DNA from: Eunapius fragilis
Lineage: Eukaryota > Porifera > Demospongiae > Spongillida > Spongillidae
NCBI GenBank assembly: GCA_963681505.1
Contig: OY811977.1
Coordinates: 9,987,007-10,051,006, forward strand
Length of the DNA stretch: 64,000 nt
Reading direction: 5' to 3'
In this document: in pieces, positions 39,603 through 50,900 of the stretch
How the letters are laid out: the number at the start of each line of letters is the position of its first letter
How positions within the stretch are numbered: the stretch's first letter is position 1
Program-made: the position numbers and the translations under genes
Notes under the pieces: generated by a model
Seen by the model: only the letters and a program-made list of their open reading frames with translations
What the model was told of the DNA's origin: nothing
The model's database searches: none

Positions 39603-39735
39603 GGGTTGCCTCCGCTCAGTTGAGCGTGAACGCCTGCCTTGACAGGCTTGTATTGCTTTGCACCGTCGTTATTGTATATATTATTAGACGCATGCATACA
39701 TAATATAATCATTAAACTGCATAATACGCCTGCAG

Positions 39736-41347
39736 ATCCCTACACGGCCGAACTCGTCGCCCTGCAGTCGTGCATGTCGGCACCGATGCTTCTAATAGGG
39801 AGCTTCGAAGGTGGTCGTAGCCCACAGAAACCCATGGCGTGGGAAATGGCTTTGGCTGGCCATCCGGACAGACGATTCGTGTCTTATATATGCACGGGGC
39901 TCAAAGAAGGATTCAGAATCGGGTTCGATCACCACTCGCACCCGCTGAAAAGCGCCGCAGCCAACATGTTCTCGGCACAGCAGTGTCCGGAGATTATCTC
40001 TCAAATGAGCTGAAGATGGAGAGATTGCTGGGTCCATTGGGTACCAGTCACCATCACGCGATTCACGTCAACAGGTTCGGGGTTATCCCGAAGGGGAACT
40101 CGGGAAAATGGCACTTGATCACCGACCTATCTTACCCACCGGGAAATAGTGTCAATGACGGAATCGACCCCAAGCTATGCTCACTGAAGTATACATCAGT
40201 GGAGGACGTGGCCGGGATAGCCGCAAAGCTCGGCCAAGGAGCGCTAATGGCCAAAGTCGATATTGAAACCGCTTATCGGCTGGTTCCAGTCCACCCCAAG
40301 GACCGCCCCCTCTTAGGTATGGAGTGGAGAGGAGACGTTTTCGTGGACCCGATGTTGCCATTTGGTCTCCGATCGGCTCCCAAAATCTTCAACGCCGTCG
40401 CTGACGCGTTGGAGTGGTACATTAAGGCCCGGGGCGTCACCTACGTGCGGCATTACTTGGACGATTTCGCAGTCATCGGCTCACCAGACTCCGACGAGTG
40501 CGCGGAGGCATTGACAACGCTCCGGGGCGTTTGTAAGGCACTGGGCGTACCCCTAGCTGAACACAAGACTGAAGGCCCAGCAACTCGGATCACTTATTTG
40601 GGGATTGAGATTGACACTCAGGAGGGCCAACTAAGCCTTCCTGCGGAGAAGCTGGAACGGCTGCAATCTCTGCTGGCAAGCTGGGGAGACCGGAAAGTAT
40701 GCTCGAAAAAGGAATTGGAATCCCTAATAGGCACACTGAATCACGCTTGCAAGGTCATCCGCCCCGGTAGATCCTTTCTCAGAAGGATGATCGACTTGCT
40801 CAAACTGAACGAGAAGGCGCATCACCAGATCCGCCTGAATCGGGAGTTTCGGTCCGATCTGCAGTGGTGGACTATGTTTTCCACCTCATGGAATGGAGTT
40901 TCTTACCTAACCGTACGAAACACGGTGGAATTTGCCACAGATGCATCGGGTACGTGGGGGTGTGGCGCCCTCTACGGAGGCTCATGGTTCCAGCTACAAT
41001 GGGACTCGAGTACTTTGGACCTGGCAATAGTCGTTAAGGAACTGCTTCCTATCGTGGTAGCAGCCGCGGTGTGGGGCTTGGTCTGGCGAGATCAAACAAT
41101 CTTATGCCACTGCGATAACCAAGCAGTCGTGGCAGTTCTTCGTTCAAGGACGAGCAAGCATCCACGGCTAATGCACATGCTGCGTTGCCTGTTTTTTATC
41201 GAAGCCTGCTACGGCTTCGAGTTGTCATCGGCATATATTGCCACTAGAGCCAACCATTTGGCCGACGACCTCTCGCGTAATAACCTATCTTCCTTCCTGT
41301 CAAAGGTTCCGTTAGCCCGCAAGTCGCCAGTCCCAATACCCTCATGA
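39736..41347 (+). CDS. Reverse transcriptase-RNase H of the DIRS-type element (frameshifted N-terminus)
   Basis: This polymerase copies the element RNA and removes the template strand. Its N-terminal part is in one frame from about 39736 (P-Y-T-A-E-L-V, then HPDRRFVSYICTGLKEGFRI) to a stop near 40013. The rest is in another frame, recognisable from NELKMERLLGPLG. The two frames meet around 40000, so a 1-nt shift lies there. The open frame that starts at 39839 begins in the wrong frame. RT motifs: VIPKGNSGKWHLITDLS, KVDIETAYRL (catalytic Asp), LPFGLRSAPKIFN, and YLDDF with the paired catalytic Asp. RNase H follows: FATDASGTWGCGAL, a conserved Glu in VVKELLPI, CDNQAVV, and NHLADDLSR. The stop overlaps the recombinase ATG (ATGA). 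A preceding CTGCAG may be a splice acceptor. Confidence 0.85.
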
Positions 41348-42360
41348 CTGTTGGAAGTTCTCCTAGACCCAGCAATGGACTGGACATCACCAGGCTGGAC
41401 GCGGCGCTTCAGGGCTACTATTACAACGGCCTCGCCCCATCGACCCACCGGTCATACGATTGCGCATTGAGGCATTTCAATTCCTTTTGTGTGGAGTATA
41501 ATGTATTCGACCCCTTCCCAGTAAATGAAAAACTACTTTGCTATTATGCAACCAAGCTGGCCAATGACGGCCTCGCCCCTCAGACGATTAAGGTTTACCT
41601 CTCAGCTATTCGGAACATGCAACTGTCCATGGGGCTTCCACCCCCGCGGGAAGAATCCACACTGCTCGTGCTAAAGAGGGTGCTAGATGGGATTCGCAGA
41701 ACTAGGGTGGCACAAGGCCGGAGCACACCGCGCATTCGTCTGCCGATCACAATAGCGGTGCTGAGACAGATTAGAGGGGTAATCGACAGAGCACCAGACC
41801 CCAATAGCCATGCGTTCTGGGCTGTAGCCACCGTTGCATTTTTCGGTTTCTTCCGTCTCGGAGAGCTACTGGTGGGAAACGAAGCCGAATACACGACCAC
41901 TACCCACTTATCATGGGGAGATGTAGCGGTGAATAGCAACTCAATGGCTTCCATGGTCAAAATACATTTGAAGAGGTCGAAGTGCGACCAGTTCGGAGCA
42001 GGGGCCGACGTACTGTTGGGCCGCACCGGATGTGACGTGTGTCCAGTGGAGGCGATAATAGCATATGTGAACCAAAGAGGCAAATCACCGGGGTACTTCT
42101 TCATCGATAGCGGGGGGAATGTTATCACGAAGCCACGGTTTATCACGAAGCTGAGAGACTACTTAAAAGCTATCGGGCTGCCTAGCGATCAGTTCGCAGG
42201 CCATAGCTTCCGTATCGGCGCCGCAACTACAGCTGCACAGGTTGGCATCGAAGACTCAATGATTCAAACTCTCGGCCGATGGCATAGTGCAGCCTTTCTT
42301 CGCTACATCCGAACACCTCACGACCGATTGGCGGCGCTCTCGATATCACTAGCGAAGTGA
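41344..42360 (+). CDS. Tyrosine recombinase of the DIRS-type element (338 aa)
   Basis: The enzyme would integrate the circular DNA copy by site-specific recombination through a 3'-phosphotyrosine. It starts in the ATGA overlap with the RT stop. The N-terminal half is a core-binding domain (LAPSTHRSYDCALRHFNSFC; LAPQTIKVYLSAIRNMQLSM). The catalytic domain has the first Arg in FGFFRLGELLVG, HSFRIGAATTAAQVG (H-x-x-R), GRWHSAAFLRYIRTP with the second His/Trp position and the nucleophilic Tyr. The Arg, H-x-x-R, W-H and Tyr positions of the family are visible and the length is normal. It looks intact, although the upstream RT is frameshifted. Confidence 0.9.
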   Translation: MTVGSSPRPSNGLDITRLDAALQGYYYNGLAPSTHRSYDCALRHFNSFCVEYNVFDPFPVNEKLLCYYATKLANDGLAPQTIKVYLSAIRNMQLSMGLPPPREESTLLVLKRVLDGIRRTRVAQGRSTPRIRLPITIAVLRQIRGVIDRAPDPNSHAFWAVATVAFFGFFRLGELLVGNEAEYTTTTHLSWGDVAVNSNSMASMVKIHLKRSKCDQFGAGADVLLGRTGCDVCPVEAIIAYVNQRGKSPGYFFIDSGGNVITKPRFITKLRDYLKAIGLPSDQFAGHSFRIGAATTAAQVGIEDSMIQTLGRWHSAAFLRYIRTPHDRLAALSISLAK

Positions 42361-42662
42361 CACGGACTGCATTGTCAATGTATTATGTATTCTAGCATCT
42401 ATGCATGTACTTAGTCTAGTGATAAATCTAGTTAACATCAACAGTTTGGGGGTGGACGAGGCACGCCCCCTTCCCACAGGGGCACGCCTCTTCACTGGGC
42501 AGGGTTGGCACGCCCACGGGTGGGCTGTGCCGCGAGAGACCACACACCCAAACAGATGGGGCGTGTACCTAACCCCTCAAAGCCTGGAGTTGGCCAATAC
42601 ATGAATGGGATAAGGGTGCACAGTGACTGGGCTCCGGTGCTCACATCCGAGTGAAGAGGTTA
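42361..42662. other. 3' terminal region of the DIRS-type element
   Basis: Non-coding, GC-rich towards its middle. GGCACGCC occurs three times (about 42461, 42481 and 42507). CCTCTTCAC (near 42486) and GTGAAGAGG (near 42651) form a distant inverted pair. Terminal and internal repeats of DIRS-order elements usually lie in such a region, but I cannot match it to the left end. Confidence 0.5.
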
Positions 42663-45039
42663 ATGGGAGGGAACCACTAATCTATTTGCATGGTACAGCC
42701 AAACCAATGAGCTGAATATAGAGGAGGCATTATTTTGAGAAAGAAAACAGGTTACTCGTTCGTTCCATGAAGTAGGATCGCAACTCCACAAGGTTGTTAA
42801 ATTATCACCTCGGTGGGAAGATAGCCATTTTTCTCCAATAGAAATGTATGGGAGGGAACCACTAATCTATTTGCATAGCACAGCCAAACCAATGAGCTGA
42901 TTATAGAAGAGGCATTATTTTGAGAAAGAAAACAGGTTACTCGTTCGTTCCATGAAGTAGGATCGCAACTCCACTAGTTTGTTAAATTAACACCTTGGTG
43001 GGATAATAGCCTATATTCTCCCATAGAAATGTATGGGAGGGAACCACTAATCTATTTGCATAGTACAGCCAAACCAATGAGCTGATTATAGAGTAGGCAT
43101 TATTTAGTGAAAGAAAACAGGTTACTCGTTTGTTCCATGAAGTAGGATCGCAACTCCCCAAGGTTGTTAAATTAACACCTTGGTGGGTAGATAGCCAGTA
43201 TTCTCCCATCGAACTGTATGGGAGGGAACCACTAATCTATTTGCATAGTACAGCCAAACCAATGAGCTGATTATAGAGAAGGCATTATTTTGAGAAAGAA
43301 AACAGGTTACCTGTTCGTTCCATGAAGTAGGATCGCAACTCCCCAAGGTTGTTAAATTAACACCTTGGTGGGAAGATAGCCATTTTTCTCCCTTAGAAAT
43401 GTATGGGAGGGAGCCACTAATCTATTTGCATAGTACAGCCAAACCAATGAGCTGATTATAGAGAAGGCATTATTTTGAGAAAGAAAACAGGTTACTCGTT
43501 CGTTCCATGAATACATATCGCAACTCCACTAGTTTGTTAAATTAACACCTTGGCTGGAACATAGCCAATTTTCTCCCATAGAAATTTTTGGGAGGGAACC
43601 ACTAATCTATTTGCATGGTACAGCCAAACCAATGAGCTGATTATAGAGAAGGCATTATTTTGAGAAAGAAAAGAGGTTACTCGTTCGTTCTATGAAGTAG
43701 GATCGCAACTCCACTAGTTTGTTTAATTAACACCTTGGTGGGAAGATAGCCAATTTTCTCCCATAGAATTGTATGGTAGGGAACCACTAATCTAATTGCA
43801 TCGTACAGCCAAACCAATAAGCTGAATATATAGGACGCATTATTTAGAGAAAGAAAACAGGTTACTCGTTCGTTCCATGAATACAAATCGCAACTCCACC
43901 AGTTTGTTAAATTAACACCTTGGTTGGAACATAGCCAATTTTCTCCCATAGAAATGTATGGGAGGGAACCACTAATCTATTTGCATCGTACAGCCAAACC
44001 AATGAGCTGATTATAGAGGAAGCATAATTTTGAGAAAGAAAACAGGATACTCATTCGTTCCATGAATACATATCGCAACTCCACTAGTTTGTTCAACTAA
44101 CACCTTGGTTGGAACATAGCCAATTTTCTCCCATAGAAATATATGGGAGGGAACCACTAATCTATTTGCATCGTACAGCCAAACCAATGAGCTGATTATT
44201 GAGGAGGCATTATTTTGAGAATGAAAACAGGTTACTCGTTCGTTCCATGAAGTAGGATCGCAACTCCACTAGTTTTTTTAATTAACACCTTGGTGGGAAG
44301 ATAGCCAATTTTCACCCATTGAAATTTATGGGGGGGAACCACTAATCTATTTGCATCGTACAGCCAATCCAATGAGCTGAATGCATAGGAGGCATTATTT
44401 AGAGAAAGAAAACAGGTTACTCGTTCTTTCCATGAATACATATCGCAACTCCACTAGTTTGTTACATTAACACCTTGGCTGGAACATAGCCAATTTTCTC
44501 CCATAGAAATGTATGGGAGGGAACCACTAATCTATTTGCATGGTACAGCCAAACCGATGAGATGATTATATAGAAGGAATTATTTTGAGAAAGAAAACAG
44601 GTTACTCGTTCGTTCCATGAAGTAGGATCGCAACTCCACAAGGTTGTTAAATTATCACCTCGGTGGGAAGATAGCCATTTTTCTCCAATAGAAATGTATG
44701 GGAGGGAACCACTAATCTATTTGCATAGCACAGCCAAACCAATGAGCAGATTATAGAAGAGGCATTATTTTGAGAAAGAAAACAGGTTACTCGTTCGTTC
44801 CATAAAGTAGGATCGCAACTCCACTAGTTTGTTAAATTAACACCTTGGTGGGATAATAGCCTATATTCTCCCATAGAAATGTATGGGAGGGAACCACTAA
44901 TCTATTTGCATAGTACAGCCAAACCAATGAGCTGATTATAGAGTAGGCATTATTTAGTGAAAGAAAACAGGTTACTCGTTTGTTCCATGAAGTAGGATCG
45001 CAACTCCCCAAGGTTGTTAAATTAACACCTTGGTGGGTA
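42663..45039. repeat. Satellite C, block 2
   Basis: About 13 monomers of the 185-bp unit, resuming at the exact monomer base where block 1 stopped (TGGGAGGGAACC) and cut again at ...CACCTTGGTGGGTA by the Tnp2-type transposon. With the 6746 bp of that insertion and its duplication removed, a variant string at about 44232 matches one at about 53013 after 2035 bp, which is 11 monomers. The array therefore had its higher-order pattern before the transposon arrived. Confidence 0.95.
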
Positions 45040-45049
45040 CCCGGGCGAA
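45038..45049. repeat. Left TIR of the Tnp2-type element with TA duplication
   Basis: TA (45038-45039) is followed by CCCGGGCGAA (45040-45049), matching the right end in inverse orientation at 9 of 10 positions. Beyond that the ends diverge (GCTTTGGG against AATTTAAG). Confidence 0.75.
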
Positions 45050-45057
45050 GCTTTGGG

Positions 45058-45235
45058 CGTTGCAACGCATAGCAGCGCGTTGTAAGAGTACAGTTTATAA
45101 TAGTAATTACTTCATACAACGCGTTGCCACGCTTTAGGCATGCCGTTGTATCGCGGTTTTAGGGCCGTTTTTCAAGCGTAACAGCGCGTTGTATACGCGT
45201 AACAACGCGTTATATGCACAACGCGTTGCAACGGT
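45058..45235. promoter_or_regulatory. Left subterminal AACGCGTT repeats
   Basis: The segment has at least six copies of a GCGTTG / CAACGC motif in both orientations: GCGTTGCAACGC (45058-45069, a perfect palindrome), AGCGCGTTGTA (about 45074 and 45183), ACAACGCGTTGCCA (about 45117), AACAACGCGTTA (about 45202) and ACAACGCGTTGCAACGG (about 45218). Subterminal repeat clusters are transposase-complex binding sites in CACTA elements, so this is the likely recognition region. Confidence 0.65.
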
Positions 45236-45353
45236 ATAATTCAATGTGTTTTTTTTTTTCAGATGATCAAGATGAAGAAAAAAAATGCAGCAAAATGTTA
45301 ATGCACCAAAAATGACTGTTGCACCACAAATGAGTTACAGTGCTACATCTGGC

Positions 45354-47922
45354 TCAGTGCGCCACCTCTCTGCCATTTTTGTTGGCGTTGGCACGAACAG
45401 TTCTACACTTGGAGTTCATGTTTACTTGGATGATGTGCTTCCATGCTGATGCATCCACTTCAGGATATTTGTATTGCACATGTACTAATAAATGTTTATA
45501 AATGATACATAAGGACAATAAAATACTACATCAACGAAACTTACAGCGAATACCATTGATGGTGCGTTGGTCAAGGAGTGGCCTTCCAGTAGGAGTTGGA
45601 GTACAGTTCCCTGTTTGAAGCTGGGCCTCCGTGAATAGCACCGTCATGAGGTGGATTGCAAGCTTGGAGGGTGTATCAGATATAAATTCTGCAGCCAGCA
45701 CCTTCCCCTGTTCCGCTCCTTCTATCCAGACCTGCTCCCCATTAGGATCACCTAGCCAACATCCTGTGAAATCAGAACGTGCTAATACATGTATAATTGT
45801 GGGTTCAAAAAACTTAAATGGGACAGTGTCCAGCAAAACATCTTGTTGTTATACTCTTTCCAGGACAAGCAAAATAAAAGTAACGCTCGCATTGAAATGT
45901 ATGGCTAATTATAAATTCAGTGCCTAATAACTTTGTGATGGATATGTCCAATTTAGGATGCAAAAGGACCATTTGATAGAAGCTCATTGGCGTTCACGGA
46001 AAATCAAACTTGAAAAACTAGCCACAAGGGAGATATTGCTGGACACTGTCCCATATATATATATATATATTTTTTTTTTTCATGGTACAAATGATACATT
46101 GTGCATTGTGCATGCATATACCTTTTTCAGTAGGTGCCATGCTACCACCGACTGCTCCTTTATCTAGGAAATTATAGAATATCAGATAAAAAACAACTTC
46201 ATTGCAACCGTGCTGTACCTTTCATGACTGCAGATTCTGTGCTTCCTTTCAATTGAATCTGTAGAGTTCGTCAATTCAAGTATACAAATGTTGAAATCCG
46301 TAATTGAAAATTACCAAATTCATCTGTCGCTGCAGTTCGTTCACACTCATTTCCAGGTCATACACCCTCTTTTTCATTCCTTGAATTGCCTGCTGCAGTG
46401 TAAAACAAAAGTTACTATGCGCACATTGAAGTCAGCACATTATATGACTAGAACCTTAAGGTCATCATTCGTTTCTTTGCTTGCATATGATTCTACGTTG
46501 TTCAAATTGAAGGCAATTTGTAAGTAAAGTTTTATTCATACCTCCATAACTTGACCAGCTAGTAGACGGTGAAAGCATTATACTAGAATCATTGTCCTAA
46601 GTTAGAAAGTAGAAACTCAAAATACCAGCTCGTACTTATTTTAACACATACCTGATTTTGCATGGAAGACATTGCTTTTCGTTTCTTGACTGGCTGCACA
46701 TAAAACTCTTCAGCATTCTAGAGCAAGTTACATGTAAACAGGTGATTATTTGTACTGCGATGATTTGGAAATTGTACCTCCAATCTGTATCTGCCTTCAC
46801 TGGCAACCTTCACCTGTTCCTAATTAACCAGATATAATAATTGTCATAAAAAAATATATGTATATATACCTTGTCATTCTTCATTGAAGTCAACAGTGCT
46901 GCACTTCGAGCCAGTGCTGCTTCATTCTTCTTTTTTTCTTTGCTGTGCTTCTACATGTATGTAGCATGCATGTTTGTGAAATCATACCACATTATCATCA
47001 TAACATACAGAAAGAGGTCTCCGAACTTGGGCTAAAAAGAAGGTAACAAATGTCTCAGCTCTGAGGATTGCATAATTAAATGGCCATACTACCTGCATCT
47101 TCTGTAGTTACAAGCTCCTCAGCCTCTTTCTCCACCTAACAAGACCAGATGTGTTTGTAATGTCAAACAAATAAATTAATTACATTGTCTTTCTCCAGTA
47201 AATTTGAGAGTGTGCTAGCTGCTTCAGGTTTCTTCTTTTTGCGGTTTTTCTATACAGCATGCATTGTTGTACATAATTATTACCACATTATGTCATAAAA
47301 CCTACGGAATTATGAGCTCTCTGAACTTTTGTGGTTGGAAGTAAAAAAGGAGCACATGTGTCAGTTTCAAGCTAAAGAGTCAAATGGGGCATTTAAGGTT
47401 GTACCTGTATCGTCTGTCAGCTTCCCGTTTTCTTTGTCCACTTTCAACTTCTTTTCCTCGCCCTCATTTCCTTCCTTTTCATCATCTATTATTATGAGCG
47501 GTTAAATTCATATTTAATCCAAACATTGACATACTCGATAACGATCCGTCACTATCGCCGCTTAAAGTGGCCAGCACAGCATCCATTTGCTTCCGCCCCC
47601 CTGCAACAAGAACAGTAATCACACCTATTAGTATTTCCATGAACAGAACCGAGTGCCGTGATTGTTGCCGTGTAGAAGCTGCCGTCCGTCCACTTAACTT
47701 CCACATTATCGCCGACTCTGATGGATTTGTCCGACTCAGAAGTTGATGTAATACACGATAAAGGGACAGCACTCTTTTTTCCGTCAGAAAACTCAACACA
47801 TGCATGTGTCGATGCTGTAAAAGTAGAATCCATATAGTGCCTAGGCTAATAAATAACTTTCACACAGAATCACACTACTTACGACACCAATTCACACTCT
47901 GCTGTCTAAGTGTAGCCGCCAT
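45354..47922 (-). CDS. Tudor-like/BEN-domain protein of the Tnp2-type element (17 exons, 414 aa)
   Basis: My exon model, from 5' to 3' (high to low): 47922-47883, 47814-47650, 47600-47535, 47485-47405, 47325-47306, 47249-47184, 47135-47093, 47031-47009, 46950-46870, 46819-46778, 46717-46652, 46596-46542, 46379-46315, 46258-46219, 46163-46122, 45763-45545, 45484-45354. All junctions are GT-AG and all phases agree. The ATG has A at -3 and G at +4. Residues 43-69 look like a Tudor/chromo-type barrel (SIRVGDNVEVKWTDGSFYTA). The middle is Lys/Glu-rich with nuclear-signal-like KKRK. The last two exons form a BEN domain: LAIHLMTVLFTEAQL, LLDQRTINGIR, then KYPEVDASAWKHIIQVN and KCRTVRA. BEN domains bind DNA and chromatin partners, so a role at the element ends is my inference. 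The exon-16 acceptor could instead be at 45781, adding six residues in frame. Confidence 0.8.
45818..46054. mobile_element. 237-bp MITE-like insert in an intron of the BEN gene
   Basis: A perfect 19-bp terminal inverted repeat, ATGGGACAGTGTCCAGCAA at 45818-45836 and its inverse at 46036-46054, encloses about 200 bp of non-coding sequence. It lies within intron 15 of the BEN gene and may explain why that intron (about 360 bp) is much longer than its neighbours. The TIR contains the near-palindrome GGACAGTGTCC. The flanks are AT-rich (TTAAA and TATATA), so a target duplication cannot be defined. Confidence 0.6.
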
Positions 47923-47982
47923 GTTTAACACGTGTACAAACTGTGATAAACCAGGAATTCTCCGCATACTCTACAATTTAAA
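47923..47982. promoter_or_regulatory. 60-bp divergent promoter region between the BEN and transposase genes
   Basis: Only 60 bp separate the two ATGs, so both mRNAs must start in or near this segment, with 5' UTRs that may overlap. It contains ACACGTGT (47928-47935), a palindromic E-box-like CACGTG. I see no TATA box. An out-of-frame ATG at 47921 on the plus strand lies upstream of the transposase ATG. Confidence 0.5.
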
Positions 47983-50900
47983 ATGTCTAACCCTCGGTTA
48001 GTATTCTTACGTGATGGTGGTCCTATTCCTCCGAGAACGAAAAGGCGTCACAGCTTGTTTTCTTCAACACCGCGTACTAATGCAGTGTCAGAATGTGACT
48101 TTGATTGTCGACCGTTTGAATTGGGCAATGCTAGTTCTGATTCTGACATAGTTTATAGTGATGTCGATGACGTAACTGAACCAGACAGTTCTATAGTAGA
48201 CGATTCGAATGGAAGCGATACCGATAATTTCTGTGATGAAATATGGAATGGAAGTGATACTGATGACGTTAGTGATGATGGAAACCATGATTCATTGTTT
48301 GACGAAGATATTACTGATCGCATGAAGGATGTAGATGGTGAATCTGGTGATTTTTTTGAATATTGTGTACCTTTATATCCAAGTGCTATTAAAACTGTTT
48401 TTGAGTACCATGTAGAGACATATCAGTTTGCATTGAAGCACAATCTCACTAAAGTTGCTTACCAAGATCTCTTAAATCTTATCCCTCAATTTTTACCTTC
48501 CTCTAACTTGGCAATAAAATCCCTACATAAACTCAAGGGCCTCTTTAACAACATTTGGAACAGAGATGTGGCCCTCAGTAAGCACAGGTACTGTTCGATT
48601 TGTCACATTCCATTGACAAAAGATGAAAAAGTGTGCTCACGCAATTGTGGCCAAGCCATTGAACATTTCGTATTGTGTGACATTGAACTACAATTGAGGA
48701 CATTCATGTCAGGTAATTTTTATTTGGCCACAATGTTTTAACTTTATGCTTTTTTATTGTGCAAGATCCAAACATATGGAATTGTTTGCAATTGCGTTTC
48801 AAACATGATGGGAGATTGACAGACATATATGGTGGTGCAGAATACAAAAAACTTATGGAGCCTGGACAATTTCTGTCGCATCCAGAAAATGTATCCTTTT
48901 GTTTGAATACTGATGGTATTCAAGTCTTCAAGTCATCAAATACTGAGATTTGGCCAATTTGGTTACAGATCAATGAACTTCCCCCTGCAATGAGGTAAAC
49001 TTTTTTTCATTTGCAATTATCACATAGTTATACTTGGTCATTTTCTAGATTCTCTAAAAAATATGTCATTTTGGCGGGCATTTGGTATTCCAAAGATAAG
49101 CCAACCATGTCAACCTATCTTCAACCACTAATAGAGAAAATTAATATCCTTTATAATGAAGGTTACAGTATGTTGCATATAATAATGATCTCACATACTA
49201 TATGTGTACCATTTCTCAGGGTTTGATGTGTGTACACCAGCAGGTCAAAGGAAGGCTCATGCCATCATTTTGCACTGCTCTGCTGATCTTCCAGCTGCTG
49301 CTAAAGTTGGAAATCATATGCAATACAATGGATACTATGGTTGTGGCACTTGTGATAGCTCTGGTACATTAGTGGGTCGTACTATGTACTGGCCTTTTGA
49401 TTCTGCAGCACATATTCGAACACATGACTCTATTCTAAAGTGTGCTGAAGAAGCAATAAAACAAAAAAAAGCGGTACACTCTATTAATACACTTTAGCTG
49501 TTATTTTAACATTTCTCATTTTTCATCAGGTATTTGGCATTAAAGGGTTACCAATTATGGCCTTGCACCATCCTTTTCACCTAGTTTACGGCATGGTTAA
49601 AGACATTCTGCACTGTGGATATCTAGGAGTTGTGAAAGCATTGCTTGTAAATCATTGGTTCTCCACAACGAACAGAGATAAAGATTACAACATTGTTGAT
49701 AAGGTAGAGCTGTATCCATGATCTGACATGCACTCAATTTTATGCAACTGTTCATGCACTCAGTTAAGCATTTGTGATAATATTCTTGAGAATATACTTG
49801 TACCAAATACGATTTCAAGACCTCCTAGGTCATTGAGACACTTGGCCAGATGGAAAGGTAATATCTAATATAAAGACATTGTGATAACATTTAAAACATT
49901 TTTTCAGGGTCTGAATTTCAATCATGGCTGCTGTATTACTCTATTCCAGTGTTGAAGGACATTCTTCCAAATAAGTATTTTGAGCATTATGTGCTGCTTG
50001 TGGGAAGTATCCACATTATGATGAGTGATGACATATCTGATTTTGACATTCAGCTTGCTGAGTGCTGTCTTAATCACTTTTACATTCAGTTTTCAGATTT
50101 GTATGGTAATTAAAACATGCATGCTTCTTGCATAATGCATTTCATGTCATCTTAATTCAGGGGTATCTTCCACAACAATGAATGTACATTTACTCAGTCA
50201 CCTATCATTGTATGTTCGGCTGTGGGGTCCATTGTGGACAACATCATGCTTCTGCTTTGAAAGCCTGAATGGTGACCTGAAAAGATTATTTCATGGAACA
50301 AAGAATATGTCAATGCAGGTAAGAGAGAAGTGATAAAAAGATACATTTCAAACACTTCAATTTCAATAGCTGTTATACTCGTTTGGAATGTCGCAACTAC
50401 TTCCACATGTTATGAAGAAGGGAATAGTTAATTGCAACCCAAGCTCAAGGTAAATGTTTGCATTTCTCCCTTTCTACCACTTCAGATACATTTATCCCTT
50501 TGTAGTACCATTTCAGGGCATTCTATTCATTCTACAGTGTACAAACTGGGTAAAGGTTGTAACGCAGATAATTACGTCACAACGACTGTGTTACAACAAA
50601 TGTGTGAAGTAATGGGAACAAGTGTCCGATCACATGATTGTGAAGTATTCTTCAGAGCATCTGTGAGGAATGAAATTTTTAATTCTGTTGCATACACAAG
50701 AACTAAAAAACAAAACAGTTATACAGTTGCATACAATCAGAACACAGGCATTGGAGAAATTGAGTACTATGTTTCATTCAAGCATTCTGAAACAATCCTA
50801 GCAGTCATTACTCCATTCCACATGATGACACCTCCAACTGTATCTTCTTTTGCTTGTATCCAGGAATACATAAGTACGAGACTGGGAGTTCTTGATCAAT

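Larger units (their letters stand above)
38048..42662 (+). mobile_element. DIRS-type tyrosine-recombinase retrotransposon
   Basis: The gene order is Gag-like, RT-RNase H, tyrosine recombinase, all on the plus strand. This is the DIRS-order layout, in which a circular DNA intermediate is integrated by a recombinase instead of a DDE integrase. The satellite monomer reads ...AAATGTA before the element and TGGGAGGG after it, and uninterrupted monomers read AAATGTATGGGAGGG, so insertion was precise and made no target duplication, as expected for this order. I did not find obvious inverted termini or split direct repeats by eye, so DIRS, PAT and Ngaro cannot be separated by structure. No methyltransferase domain lies between RNase H and recombinase, which argues against classical DIRS1. 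Confidence 0.88.

Noticed and set aside
39839-40000. Start of the RT gene at 39839
   Set aside because: The first 50 or so residues from this start do not resemble RT, while the conserved RT N-terminus lies in a different frame over the same bases.
41344-42360. Bacterial or phage integrase gene acquired by transfer
   Set aside because: The recombinase overlaps a DIRS-type RT-RNase H and follows a zinc-knuckle Gag, so it is part of the retrotransposon.
45531-45836. BEN-exon ORF starting M-L-D-T-V-P-F-K-F-F
   Set aside because: Its first part is the inner edge of the MITE and intron; the splice acceptor lies downstream at 45763 (or 45781), where the conserved sequence begins.
47482-47833. Two separate small genes on the minus strand near 47.5-47.8 kb
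   Set aside because: They are consecutive exons (2 and 3) of the BEN gene in different frames joined by GT-AG introns.
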